This document shows positions 21,979-32,026 of a DNA stretch of 64,000 bases, in pieces. Position 1 is the first letter of the stretch. Each line of letters begins with the position of its first letter. A program made the position numbers and the translations under genes. Source of the DNA: Aedes albopictus. Taxonomy: Eukaryota > Arthropoda > Insecta > Diptera > Culicidae. The DNA is taken from the NCBI RefSeq assembly GCF_035046485.1, contig NC_085136.1, positions 299,065,080 through 299,129,079 on the forward strand, written 5' to 3'. Under the pieces are notes generated by a model. That model was not told the origin of the DNA. It did not search any database and was given only the letters and a program-made list of their open reading frames with translations.

Positions 21979-23078
21979 TACCGTAAACCGGGGTCAAATT
22001 GATATTCGGGTCGAAACTGATCAGACGTTTTTCGGTTAGGTCTGGCATATTTTAAACAGTTTCCTCTCAACTATCGTGCAGTTGTGAACCGATACTTAAC
22101 GATATTTGCTTGGAAACTATTGAGCATGAGCATGAGCATAGATGACCGTACTATTCGTAGTTGCTACTCCGTGATTGACCAGAACAATCGAAGTTGCACA
22201 AGGAACCAACAGACGGAGCTTGGGAGTAGCTTACCGTCCTCAATGTGCATCTTCGAGAATTCCAATCTTTATTAGGTCAATAACGGCGCCGGCCACGTCC
22301 TTACGGTCATCGAGGAAGGAAAGGAATGTTATTATGACGTGCGTTGCTTACTAAAGACCGAGATCACCTCTGCGTCTCCACGTCTGTCATGGGAAGGACT
22401 TTTTGTTAGTGGGGAGGGGAAAGGGCGCATGATATGAGTTCACTTTGGTAAGTGGAGTGATTCATGCAACCCTATTAATATCAAACCACTTATTTTCATT
22501 TGGACTAAAACAAAACACATGCCGACATCGAAGATGACGAACCATTCAGATAGTTTTCGAAGTGCGAAAATTAACGAAAGAGAAAATAAAGTGATTTGAA
22601 CCAACGTGGCTTTGGAACTTGGGCCGACACTTGACGTGACGAACATTTCAATGTCTGTTGACTAAAATCGCAAAAAATGTTGTTTGTTGCATTTATCGTA
22701 TCATAAACCGCCCCGTTCGAAGATGAGCAGTCAAATAGACGACGACGACGACCGAATGAAAACGCGGCCTGTACACTTTGCCTCCAAAAACTCACTCTCG
22801 CAAAAATCTAGCAAAGCGAGCGCGCGAAACTTTGCTGCTGCCGAACTACCGCACACTACTGACTGCTTGGCGTCCCGTCGTCGAAGCCCCGCAGAGGGAA
22901 GAGGAAAAAAAAATCGCAAAAATCTAGTAAAGCGAGCGCGCAAAACTTTGCTGCTGCCGAACTACCGCACACTACTCTAACGATATTTGCTTGGAAACTA
23001 TTTGAAGTAAACTTTATCTAACGGAAAATCGCCTGATCAATTTCGACCCGGAGATCAATTTGACTCCGGTTTACGGTA
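21979..23078. mobile_element. 1.1-kb TIR element, ends TACCGTAAACCGG
   Basis: The first ~45 bp (TACCGTAAACCGG, GGTCAAATTGAT, GGGTCGAAACTGATCA) return inverted at 23034-23078 with few differences. The flanking TA dinucleotides may be the target duplication. The element has been opened by a further insertion marked by a 25-bp direct repeat. No ORF with recognisable domains. Confidence 0.75.
22122..22977. repeat. 856-bp insertion bounded by a 25-bp direct repeat
   Basis: The 25-mer that begins TAACGATATTTGC and ends TTGGAAACTATT occurs at 22097-22121 and 22978-23002. The first copy is followed by GAGCATGAGCATGAGCAT and GC-richer sequence. This insert ends with two direct copies of a ~62-bp segment (starts 22798 and 22913: TCGCAAAAATCTAG(C/T)AAAGCG...). 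The class is unknown: there is no poly-A tail and no TIR. Confidence 0.6.
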
Positions 23079-23639
23079 CTTTTTAAATACTGAAAAATAT
23101 TCCATTAAATGCGAAAAAAATCTTCGAGCTTAACCTCAAGATCACACACCTAACCACAACTCTCTGTGTCAAGACCTTCCCCAGTGCCAATGTTTTTGGA
23201 ATATTTACTAAACTGTCGAAAGCCTATTGATTATGTTTTGCTCAATAAAAAAACTAAAAAGTATCTAAATTCTAAGGTTATATAAATATTCAAAATAATC
23301 TAGAGAAATCTGACTTTTTGAAGAATGCGGAAGAACGTAAAAACATATGATCATTCTCAGATATTGATAATGAAGAAATCTTGATAACATTCAAGTAAAC
23401 ATTAGCATACGCCTGTTTCCTTCAAGCTTTAGGTTCTTTCGGCGCCCTTGACGGGGCCATCCTGACCAACCGTACGCTACGGCTCTGAGCAATAATCGGA
23501 GAGGTTTGCCGGATTGCCGGATAATTTTTCAGGAACTGTTAATGAAATTCTAAAGAAATTTTCGAAACAAGTAACATTGGAATTGCTGAATGTATTCTGT
23601 AAGAATCTGCTTTAGGAATTCCTTACACACCAAATTTTT

Positions 23640-23880
23640 CGAAACGCTTCCAGCACAAAAAAAAATCAGCAAAATAAATTGCTGAATTTCAGCAAAATTT
23701 TTGCTGATTTTCGGCACAATGTTGCTGATCAACTGTCAAAATTGCTGGATGGTTCAGCAACTTGAAAAATAATTGCTGATATTCAGTAAATTCGCATTGC
23801 TGAAAGAAATCAGCACAAAAAAAATCAGCAAAATTTGCTGAATACCAGTAAACAAAATTTGCAGTGTAAATTATTACTGA
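23640..23880. repeat. TCAGCAAAAT/TTGCTGA cluster
   Basis: Within about 240 bp the motif CAGCA or its complement TGCTG appears around fifteen times, often paired as imperfect palindromes (TCAGCAAAA..TTTTGCTGA). The block is unlike the surrounding AT-rich repeats. Confidence 0.6.
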
Positions 23881-24334
23881 AGAAATCTAGAAGAAAATGG
23901 CGAAGTAAAACTGAATAGCACAGTTGAAACATTAAAAAAAATCCGACGGATTTGCAAAGGGATTTAAAGACAATTACACCGCCATCGACCTTGCGGCCTC
24001 TACAGACTGAACATTACAAACATTCGACAATGGACATCATTTGCGAGGAAGTTACTATTTAGTGTCATTGTCGAATGAATTACCAAAAAAACTGCTGAGG
24101 TAATTGAAAAATGCTTGAGAGAATACCTAATAAATCCGAATGATTTGTTGATGGAATTAAAAAAAGCCAACCAACTTCTCAAGGGATTTCCGAAGAAGTT
24201 TCCATATGGTAATTATCGATGAAATTGTCAAAGGATGTGTCAAAAGGTATTTTGTGAAAAATCTAATTCCCAAAGAAATTGACGAATTATTCGGTCAAGT
24301 TTTGGAACTTCCCAAAACGTGTGACTTGCTAACA

Positions 24335-24420
24335 GAATGCTGTAATAAGCTGAAATTTTGACACTGATTACTAATCAAAATTTCACCAAAGTTAAAATTT
24401 CAGCTTTATACAGCATTTCA
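24335..24420. repeat. Short foldback (GAATGCTGTAATAAGC / GCTTTATACAGCATTTC)
   Basis: Two ~27-bp arms with a few mismatches flank about 30 bp. It could be a small MITE; I see no clear target duplication. Confidence 0.5.
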
Positions 24421-24658
24421 TCTGTATTGTTGTCTTTTACAAAAAGTTTGTAATTTGGCTCAAGAAAAATGCGTTGATGCCACCAACACGATTTGACGCA
24501 GTCGCGCACATCTATTTGCGATTGCGATCAGATTTACGGGTTAGTTCTTCTCGCGCAGTATATTATTATACTAGGAAATTGAGGGTATATAGCTTCTGAA
24601 ACTGGCACCCCCTAGGCACCCCCTAGGAAAAAATCCTAGATACGCCAATGCCAGCGGT

Positions 24659-25574
24659 CCCTCCGCTTCTTCTAGCCGGCAGCCTGATTTCGCATTCGAC
24701 CCACACACCCAACAACGTTCGAACCCTATTAAATGCTTTCTCCCCACGAATCCCAATGAATGACTGCATGCAACGCAGGACCCAAAGACAACCAACCGAA
24801 CCAAACCGCAACAGTGCGATTACGCTCACCACTACGCCCCGATGATACACGTTAAGGGTCATAAAAGAATTAAGACCACCAATAAAATGTTGCCCTACGG
24901 GCTGCTCTTCCCACCTCATTCACCCACACCGTTCTGACCCACCTTGCGTCCAAATCGCACACTTCTACCACCCCCTTCTAACCCCCTCACGTGCGTCACG
25001 CAGATAAAAACGGAAATCTTCTCATAGGCGTGTGGAGTCTCAGCAACTAAAGATCGTGATTGTACCACTTCTTCACCGCAGCCGCCAGCCGTGCATCATC
25101 CCCGTTCTCGTTCTTGGTAACATTATAAACACAGTCTCCCATGGGACCACTCCAGGTTGTGCACTTCCTATATACCTGGCGGATTCACATTCGTCTGTCC
25201 GTACCTACTGTACTGTGTGTACATATGGGACACACCAATGACCGACGTTGGCCTACTTCTGCGCACACCGATGCGACGGTGTGGTTTGGTCAGTGTTCCA
25301 TCCAGCAGAACCTACCATACGTCCATCAGCTGGGCTGGGTGTGGCAACAACGGGTGAAGAACGAAAATTTCATGTTATAGGTAGGTAGATTTATGACTTC
25401 TGCTTCTGCGCCGCCTTGAGGGGGACTTCTTCGAGTACAGTCCATACTGAAGCAAATATGTGAGGGAATTGAAATTATTCGTAGAGTACGAAACTTGAAG
25501 AATTCACTTCAGATTTTCCCTTATCGTCATATAGCATTTTCACTAGGTGCAATTGTAAGGTTCGTCTCTTATAC
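24659..25574. other. Intergenic sequence outside the hAT unit
   Basis: Base composition is more balanced than inside the unit. Open frames up to 98 codons occur on both strands but none resembles a known family. It is probably older, unique intergenic DNA. Confidence 0.4.
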
Positions 25575-25799
25575 CCTCGAAGCAGTCTTTCAAGAGCATC
25601 CTTCTACTCCAGGATTCAAATAAGCATGCTTTGAAATGATCCTTAATGCCAGGATCGATTTGGATCATGATTTTTTCCAATCCCAGCGTGCGGGATTCGT
25701 GCATAAGATTCAATCCCAAGATTGAATCCCTAGTGCACTAGTGCGCTGAATAGGTTGGTTGTTTGGTTTGACAGTGTTTATTTTAGGAGAAAAAATTCC

Positions 25800-25972
25800 T
25801 CTTCGGGGTCATTCAAATATGACGTCCATCGATTAGAGGTAGGGGGAGTCTGAGAAAGTGTGACTCGGTGTATAAGTATACGAAAAAGCGTGACAGAGAG
25901 GGAAGGGGGTGTCTAAAAATCTAGAAGAATGATGGACGCCGTATTTGAATCGGCTCTTCGGGTGTCTGTTGC
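25800..25972. mobile_element. Small MITE (GGGTCATTCAAATATGACGT end)
   Basis: GGGTCATTCAAATATGACGT plus CCATC (25808) returns inverted as GATGGACG CCGTATTTGAATC (about 25930-25955). A purine-rich strand in between (AGGTAGGGGGAGT, GAGGGAAGGGGGTGTCT) is typical of a common mosquito MITE design. Borders are approximate. Confidence 0.55.
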
Positions 25973-26765
25973 CCGTTACCCGTTACACTGAAATTAGTAA
26001 ATTGGTAGCTATTGGCAGTAGTACATACCGTACATAGACGAACCCTGTTATTGAACGCAAATGTTTAACGTTTATCGCATTTTGATTTGTGTAGGAGGAT
26101 CTTCACAAGATGAGCCCCCTCTTGTGTGTTAACTGTAGACCCATTTGTGATAAAAAGGTAGCGTCAGCACAGGAAAATTGTTTTTCAAAAGCACCATCTC
26201 CGGCAAGGCTGGCGTTTGAGTCTAGCTATTTGGCACATGTCATGAAGAAAACACCAATGCAAAACCTATAGGCCTATAGCTATCGCGAAGGTCAGCCCAG
26301 TTTCCTGGGTTAAACGGTTGGTGACAGACCCTGCGAGCCATCCGTAAAACCACAAACCGTCAGCCTAGAACTTTACGTTCTCCCGTCTCGAAACACTTCT
26401 GTGGGTGGTTTTTTAAAACAGTTTCCATGTAGGAATTTGTAATCTCAAAGCAGATTACAGAGACCATTCTGCTGATATGATCAAGGAATCAAATGACTTC
26501 CCGTGTAAACTGTCCAAGATAATTTTTCTATCAACACTCAAATGAAATATCTATGGCAACGCGATGCATTTTTCCTGCTGTAGGAATCAATCAAGGATTG
26601 AATCATGGGATTCAATCCTCCCATACATGAGGCAAGATTCATTGCATGCCTGGATTGAATCGAAATAAGCGCGTCGAATTGATCATGCTCCTGTGGTTTT
26701 GAATCCCAGCAGCTCTTGGAGTGAGATTTTTTGAAGACTGCCTCGAAGTAGTCAACATTTGAAAC
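25973..26765. other. No recognisable gene
   Basis: Contains GGATTGAAT/ATTCAATCC phrases near 26590-26670 that are partly inverted relative to 25,700-25,730. No coding signal. Confidence 0.4.
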
Positions 26766-26769
26766 CAAC

Positions 26770-27060
26770 AACTTTTCGGGGGTTTTAGAGGCGATTCAAG
26801 ACGTTTCAAAGCGTTTCAAGGTGTTGCCCGGAAGTTTCAGAGGTGTTTTAGGGGCTTCATAGGCTCTCAGGTGAGCTTCACGATGATTTCAGCGAAGATT
26901 TTTAAATTCCAAAGCGTTTCAGGACGTTTTAGAGGTTTTTAGGAGGCTTCACAGGTTCTCAGGCTAGTTTTTTTAGGTTTCTGTGGCATTCCAAAGCGTT
27001 TCTGGGCGTTTCAGAAGATTTGAGAGGGATTTATTGGGCTTCAGAAGCTCTCAAGTGAGG
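26770..27060. repeat. GCGTTTCAGGGCGTTTCAGAGG degenerate repeat, cluster 1
   Basis: Imperfect repeats of GCGTTTCA, GTTTTAGGGG and AGGTGAGCTTCACG with loose periodicity. The same family recurs at 34980-35240 and 36430-36690. Confidence 0.65.
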
Positions 27061-27218
27061 TCCACATAGATTTCATGGAGGAACGTTTAAGAATTCGTGG
27101 AGCACCACTGGAAGAATTAATTAAAGAATACTGGAAGTGTTTTTGGAGGAATACATGAAAAAGTTTCTTAAGGAATCTCTGGAGGATTTTCTGGAGAAAA
27201 CCTAGAAATCCCTGCAGG

Positions 27219-27447
27219 TCCAAAACTAACCATCCTTTCCCATTCCTCAGCAGTCGCAAGGACGTGGCCAGGACAGTGCTCGACCATTGGAGGATTGCGT
27301 CAATCTTGTCTAAGAGTCAGAGATTAGTCCCAAATATTTGTGCTTTGGTTCGCACGGGAAGGAGGCAACCCTCATAACAGCGGTCTAGGGCTGTACCACC
27401 TACGAATTTGTGCGACTCGCTTAATGCTAATGCTAATGCTAATGCTA
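27219..27447 (+). mobile_element. 229-bp retroposed sequence with (AATGCT)n tail and 22-bp target duplication
   Basis: It is flanked by AAAACCTAGAAATCCCTGCAGG-type sequence at 27197-27218 and again at 27448-27469 (one mismatch in 22). It ends in four to five AATGCT units. A long duplication and a tandem 3' tail point to target-primed reverse transcription. It is either a SINE or the 3' UTR of a severely truncated non-LTR element. Confidence 0.72.
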
Positions 27448-27474
27448 AAAACCTAGAATTCCCTGCAGGATTCC

Positions 27475-28877
27475 ATGGAAGGCCTTTCAAAGAAACCGAT
27501 GATGAAATTTTGGATTTCTCAATACCTTAAATTTCTGAAAGAATTCGAAATTTATGATTTGCTTGGGAAACCTATGAGAAAATTTTGGAAAAAAAAAATC
27601 GGAAGATTCTCTAAGCAATTTCAGAGATATCTTTTTCCTAAAGGAATAATTTCTAATGAAATCTATAGAAGATTTTCTTTGAAAAAATCTCTGGTACAAT
27701 TTCTGAAGAAATTATAAGAAGGCAAAAAAAAACACATTATCAATCTTGATAACATTTTAGAAAACTATAGCTCCTCTTAGCCCCTTTGAGGCTAGCTGGA
27801 GTGCTTTCTTGGATTCCTCAAGGAACTTCCTGAGAATTGACGCAGTTCACCGGGAAGTCCTGCTGGAGTTTCCCAAGAACTATTCTAAGTGCATTTAGGC
27901 GTTCCTCCAGAAGTACCCCGGGAATCGCTTCAGGAGTTTCCAGGAAATTTCTACAGAAGCCTCCGAGAGCTCATCTTGGAGTGCAAAGGGAATTGCTCCA
28001 GGATTTTCCGGGAGTTTCTCTGGGAATTTCACAGAATTTCTCCAGGAGTTTCCGATGCTTCTCCACGAATACCACGGAAATTCCTTTAGAAGTTTCCGAT
28101 GAATTTCTGCATCATTTGTAGCAGAATTCCTCCTAGTTTTCCTGGGAATTTCTCCCTGATTTGACTGGGAATGACGACATAAATTATCCGAAAATTCCCT
28201 CTAGAATAAGTTTGAAATTTACTTCAGGAAATCCTAAAGAAATTTTCGGAAAAGTCTTGGAATAACGCCCGAGGAACTTCTGGAGGAAATCGCGAGGAGC
28301 TCCTGGAGAAAATTCTGACGAACTCTTGAAGGAATTTCTAGAGGAATTTCTGATGAAATCCTGATGATGGAATTCCAGTGGAAAAGTTCTGGAGGGATTC
28401 TCGAAGAACTACTGGAAAAATCTTAATAGGCTTTTTTGAATGAATCTTCGGACAAACCTGCGAGCAAGAAGTTTTTCAGCAATAATGCATGGTTCTCGCA
28501 GAATTTTCCTGGGATTTTTTCACAGTTTTCCCGGAATTCCTAGAGACGTTCCTTGGATTTATTTCCAAGAGTTCCACAAAAAAACTCCGGGAATTCTTCA
28601 AGCAATTCATCGGGTATTCCTACGGATTCTTCAGAAATTCCTCCAGAGCATCATCAGGTATTTCTCCAGAATATCTTCAGAAATTCATCCTGGAGAACCT
28701 CGAAAATTCCTCCAGAAGTAAGTCGAAAATTCCTACAAGAGGTTCTCGGAAATTTCTTCGGGAGTTCCTCGAGAATTCCTCTAGGAGTTCTTTAAGAATT
28801 CCTCCAGAAGTATCCAGGAAGTTCCTCCTGGAGTATCTCGGGAATTCTTTCAGGAGATTCTCGGAAATTATTCCAGG
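27475..28877 (+). repeat. Degenerate 24-bp-period array (GGAATTCC type), left block
   Basis: From about 27,790 the sequence is dominated by GAATT(T/C)CTCC and AGGAGTTCC phrases. In the best-ordered parts the period is 24 bp, built of two related 12-bp halves (GGGAATTCCTCC and AGGAGATCCTCG). Open frames inside, such as 28489-28908, are a by-product of the period being a multiple of three with no stop in most frames. Confidence 0.75.
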
Positions 28878-29293
28878 TGTTAGGGACGCAACTTCTTGGA
28901 AAGAATGAAACCTTTTGACAGCAGCTCTTACTGTATCGGCAGCTTCAAAACTGCAAGGAATTCAAGATTTATTTACATAAATTACAACGAAATCAGCACA
29001 ATCTTACATTTCAGTAACATTACAAATCTCCCAAGATGCGTTTCTCCTAATCTTAGTTCTCGATTCATAAAGGTATCATAGAAGTATACCGGCACTTATA
29101 AGACTAATTGAAAAAGCTAACTAATTCACTTCTGTGCCCACATTTGTAAACGATCCTGCCAGTAAACATTCTCAACTGATCACATCTGGATTCAGCTGCC
29201 AGAGAGTGAGAGAATGGCAAACGTTGATATGTACGGCATGCAGAACTCGGAACTCACAAAGCACAGGAGGAAATCGTTGTACTATTTCCAACA
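28878..29293 (-). repeat. 3' LTR of the non-autonomous element
   Basis: 416 bp. It differs from the other LTR mainly by three extra bases (AAG in CATAGAAGTATACC, about 29079) and a few substitutions. Confidence 0.85.
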
Positions 29294-29854
29294 TACCCCC
29301 ACCCGTGTAGTTCCGAATTCTCCGATGTGTACAGAGTAACTTGGACACTCTTGTTACCTTTCCATATCTATCATTTGCGGATCAAAACATCTGTTTCTAC
29401 CCTTATACTTCCCAAATTACCTCGAGCCTTTGCAATAGACTCCCACAAACGCATTTCCTAATAAACATTCCACTGGATGTGAATGTGATCACTCAATACT
29501 GCTGTAACCATTGACACTTTGTTGGTCCACATTACCAATAAACTACAATTTGTTTTTACATAGAACAACTGCTTTGATGATGTGTGGTAGCGTACACACT
29601 ACTGCGTCGTATCTCATTTCCACGATGTTGGTCAGTGTAGTTGACCATGGCACTTTTAATAAGTTGTACAGTAACAGGAACTCGGCTCTCTCAAATTTGT
29701 CGCCGCCGTCGCACTCCAACTGTGATGAGTGGTTAAACACGAACCCGTAAGCTTTCAGCTTGATCATCATATGTGTGCTGCAGATATCGACACACATGCA
29801 ATTTAGACTATCCATCAGGTAGCTAGAACTCCGCAGTATGCCTGGCGTTATCGT

Positions 29855-30766
29855 TCATCCTCCCGGGTCGAATCCCATACAGGTAGTTCTTCTCAGCAGA
29901 TCACATCTATCGTAATGGGAAGCGGAGTCCGTCACTTTAATCCCAAAGGCTGCATCAATCGATCGTGCCCGAATAAAGCTAATTTCCACCGCGACTGCAT
30001 ATTGGTAAGATTTACATACCATCAAATAGGGGCACATTTGTGTATAATCTCTGTAGGACATGCGAGTGTGCGAAGTTGTTTTTTTCGCTTGACTGATGGG
30101 CACAGTAATAATGCTGGTGTTTAGTTCGGTTTTACCCATACTACGGGAACTACTTGACTTGGACGAAGTGTAAATCTCATCATTGTTACTGCCTTCATAC
30201 TGGGCGATACTGTGGCAGCTCGAATTGGCACTAGCTGGAAAGTGCATCACTACTTGCACAATCGATTCTTCCTTACTGCGGAAGTTTTCCATTTCGCTGA
30301 TTTCGCCAGCCAGCTCAGGACCAGATAATGCAGGTGGGTCCTCGACACCATACTCAGCAGCAGGTTTAAAGTGGGGCAGAATATTGGGCTGAAACATGTG
30401 GGCTCTCGGCAAAGGTGGATCACGATCTATTCTATCGAGTTGTACAGGCAGGCTATAAGTAAACTTGGTAAGGGTTCCGTCACTAAACGAATTGTACACC
30501 ACTGGCATTGTTTCGCCGACATTTTCCCTATTACACTTCCTCGCCCTTGCGTCTCTCTTAGCTTTAAAGTACAATACGATTCTTTTAGCAGCTACCTCTG
30601 CCGCTTGGTCGATCCGTTCCAGATTTCGATGGTACTTCTCCCGTGAAACTCTGCTTTCTTCATCAAGCTCTGCAATCCGTAGTCGATGCTGCTCTTCTAG
30701 CTCCTTAAGACGTTTCTCCATCCTTTCCCTGCGGGTACTGCTCCCGCCGAAATCCATACCTACCAT
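29855..30766 (-). CDS. Gag-like coiled-coil protein of the LTR element
   Basis: An intact ORF of 303 codons starting MVGMDFGGSSTRRERMEKRL. Residues 10-65 are highly charged and helical with heptad-like spacing (KRLKELEEQHRLRIAELDEE, then SRVSREKYHRNLERIDQAAE), a likely coiled coil. A basic stretch (KAKRDARARKCNREN) follows, then a Ser-rich and acidic middle and a C-terminal region (about 230-303) with no recognised motif. It has no zinc knuckle, protease or RT signature. Its position just after the 5' LTR suggests a Gag-like structural protein, mobilised with enzymes from a related autonomous element. I infer the role from context, not from a family match. The C-terminal part may be read-through into non-coding sequence. 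Confidence 0.55.
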   Translation of the reverse strand: MVGMDFGGSSTRRERMEKRLKELEEQHRLRIAELDEESRVSREKYHRNLERIDQAAEVAAKRIVLYFKAKRDARARKCNRENVGETMPVVYNSFSDGTLTKFTYSLPVQLDRIDRDPPLPRAHMFQPNILPHFKPAAEYGVEDPPALSGPELAGEISEMENFRSKEESIVQVVMHFPASANSSCHSIAQYEGSNNDEIYTSSKSSSSRSMGKTELNTSIITVPISQAKKTTSHTRMSYRDYTQMCPYLMVCKSYQYAVAVEISFIRARSIDAAFGIKVTDSASHYDRCDLLRRTTCMGFDPGG

Positions 30767-30794
30767 ACAGGTAGCCCATGAAATTTTTGAAGTT

Positions 30795-31207
30795 TGTTAG
30801 GGACGCAACTTCTTGGAAAGAATGAAACCTTTTGACAGCAGCTCTTACTGTATCGGCAGCTTCAAAACTGCAAGGAATTCAAGATTTATTTACATAAATT
30901 ACAACGAAATCAGCACAATCTTACATTTCAGTAACATTACAAATCTCCCAAGATGCGTTTCTCCTAATCTTAGTTCTCGATTCATAAAGGTATCATAGTA
31001 TACCGGCACTTATAAGACTAATTGAAAAAGCTAACTAATTCACTTCTGTGCCCATATTTGTAAACGATCCTGCCAGTAAACATTCTCAACTGATCACATC
31101 TAGATTCAGCTGCCAGAGAGTGAGAGAATGGCAAACGTTGATATGTACGGCATGCAGAACTCGGAACTCACAAAGCACAGGAGGAAATCGTTGTACTATT
31201 TCCAACA
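30795..31207 (-). repeat. 5' LTR of the non-autonomous element
   Basis: 413 bp, near-identical to 28878-29293. On the minus strand it is followed by about 28 bp and then the start codon of the ORF. Confidence 0.85.
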
Positions 31208-31481
31208 CCAGGAATTCTTCGAGAATTCTTCCAGGAGTTTCACGGAAACTCCTCTAGGAGCATCACGGGAACTCCTCCAGGAGAATCATCGGAATTCCTA
31301 AGGGAGATCCTGGGAAATTTCTCTAGGAATTGCTTGGGAATTCCTCCAGGAGTTATTCTGAAAAACCTTCAGTTACTTGAGAATTCCTCCAGAAGATCCT
31401 CGGGAAATCCTCCAGGAGATCCTCGGGAATTCCTCCATAAGTTTTTCGCGTAAAATCTCTATAATTAAGGAATTATATAAA

Positions 31482-31731
31482 ACTAGCTGTACCCGGCAAA
31501 CTTTGTCTTGCCTACTGCGTTTTTTGACGTTTCAAGTTTCTACCCAAGACCAAGTCCCCGGTCACAAAATGTATGGAAGATCAATTTTCAAAAACTCTCA
31601 TTTTTTTCATATTTTATGCCTCATAAACCTTCCTTGGGTGAAAACTAACAGAACAAAACTAAGACAACCAAAATCGGACCTTCCGTTCGCAAGTTATACG
31701 CGGTCCCACGTATGCCACTGCATTTATATAT
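31482..31731 (+). repeat. Arthropod dispersed repeat, second copy (ACTAGCTGTACCCGGCAAAC)
   Basis: Starts ACTAGCTGTACCCGGCAAAC and ends in TTTATATATAT. It is related to the repeat at 8604-8895, but the middle differs. The paralogous empty site at 32367 shows that it inserted between TATATAAA and ATTTCTCC-like array sequence. Confidence 0.65.
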
Positions 31732-31744
31732 ATTTCTCCAGGAG

Positions 31745-32026
31745 GGCCCATACAGCCGAGGCGGTAAACGCACGGGTATTCAGCATGACTATGCTGAGGG
31801 TGACGGGTTCGATTCCCGGTCGGTCCAGGATCTTTTCGTAAAGGAAATTTCCTTGACTTCCTTGGGCATAGAGTATCATCGTGCCTGCCACACGATATAC
31901 GCATGCAAAATGGTCATTGGCAGAGGAAGCTCTCAGTTAATAACTGTGGAAGTGCTCATAGAACACTAAGCTGAGAAGCAGGCTTTGTCCCAATAAGGAC
32001 GTTACGCCAAGAAGAGAGAGAGAGAG
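31745..32026 (+). mobile_element. Feilai SINE, full length
   Basis: A tRNA-like head with A box (TAGCCGAGGCGG-like: CAGCCGAGGCGGTAAACG) and B box GGGTTCGATTCCCGGTCGG, then the Feilai body (TTTCGTAAAGGAAATTTCC, CTAAGCTGAGAAGCAGGC, GACGTTACGCCAAGAAGAG) and a GA tail. Flanks ATTTCTCCAGGAG / ATTCCTCCAGGAG (12 of 13) are consistent with a target duplication inside the array. Feilai is a known tRNA-derived SINE of Aedes. Confidence 0.92.

Larger units (their letters stand above)
20224..23487. mobile_element. Second hAT-type TIR unit (3.26 kb), nested in the first
   Basis: The left end is TAGAGCCGTAGCGT (20224) and the right end is ACGCTACGGCTCTG (to 23487). The only mismatch in 14 is the first base, where C is expected for a hAT end. 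Both ends are flanked by the octamer AGCAATAA (20216-20223 and 23488-23495). No transposase is recognisable. The interior is AT-rich repeats plus the 1.1-kb TIR element below. Confidence 0.82.
10659..24650. mobile_element. hAT-type TIR unit, about 14 kb, with nested insertions
   Basis: The ends are CATTGGCGTAGCTAGG (10659) and its inverted counterpart CCTAGATACGCCAATG ending at 24650, differing at one position in 16. Both are flanked by the identical octamer CCAGCGGT (10651-10658 and 24651-24658). An 8-bp duplication plus a CA..GGCGTA..TAGG terminus is the hAT signature. Two GGCACCCCCTAG motifs lie inside each end in the same orientation. No transposase is visible. The interior is AT-rich GGAATT/AATTCC-type degenerate repeats plus a BEL/Pao element and a second hAT-type unit, so this is best read as a non-autonomous element inflated by insertions. 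Confidence 0.82.
28878..31207 (-). mobile_element. Non-autonomous LTR retrotransposon, gag-like ORF only (2.33 kb)
   Basis: LTR-type direct repeats lie at 28878-29293 (416 bp) and 30795-31207 (413 bp), both with TGTT...AACA ends, and the 5-bp target duplication CCAGG lies at 28873-28877 and 31208-31212. The internal ~1.5 kb holds one minus-strand ORF that starts about 30 bp from the right-hand (5') LTR. A purine-rich tract (GGGTGGGGGTA on the minus strand) abuts the left-hand (3') LTR. There is no RT, protease or integrase. The superfamily is undetermined. Confidence 0.85.

Noticed and set aside
22684..22980. 98-codon ORF with acidic and basic runs
   Set aside because: It lies across the internal 62-bp duplication of an insertion, which generates a repeated peptide; no domain.
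25575..26765. A 1.2-kb TIR element with (T)TCGA(G/A)GCAGTCTT ends
   Set aside because: The ends and several inner phrases are loosely inverted, but the matches are patchy and no target duplication is seen.
31745..32026. A genuine tRNA gene at the Feilai heads (also 34062), at 44236 and at 61956
   Set aside because: A and B boxes are present, but each head is joined to a SINE body with a tail and target duplication, so these are retroposed tRNA-derived sequences.
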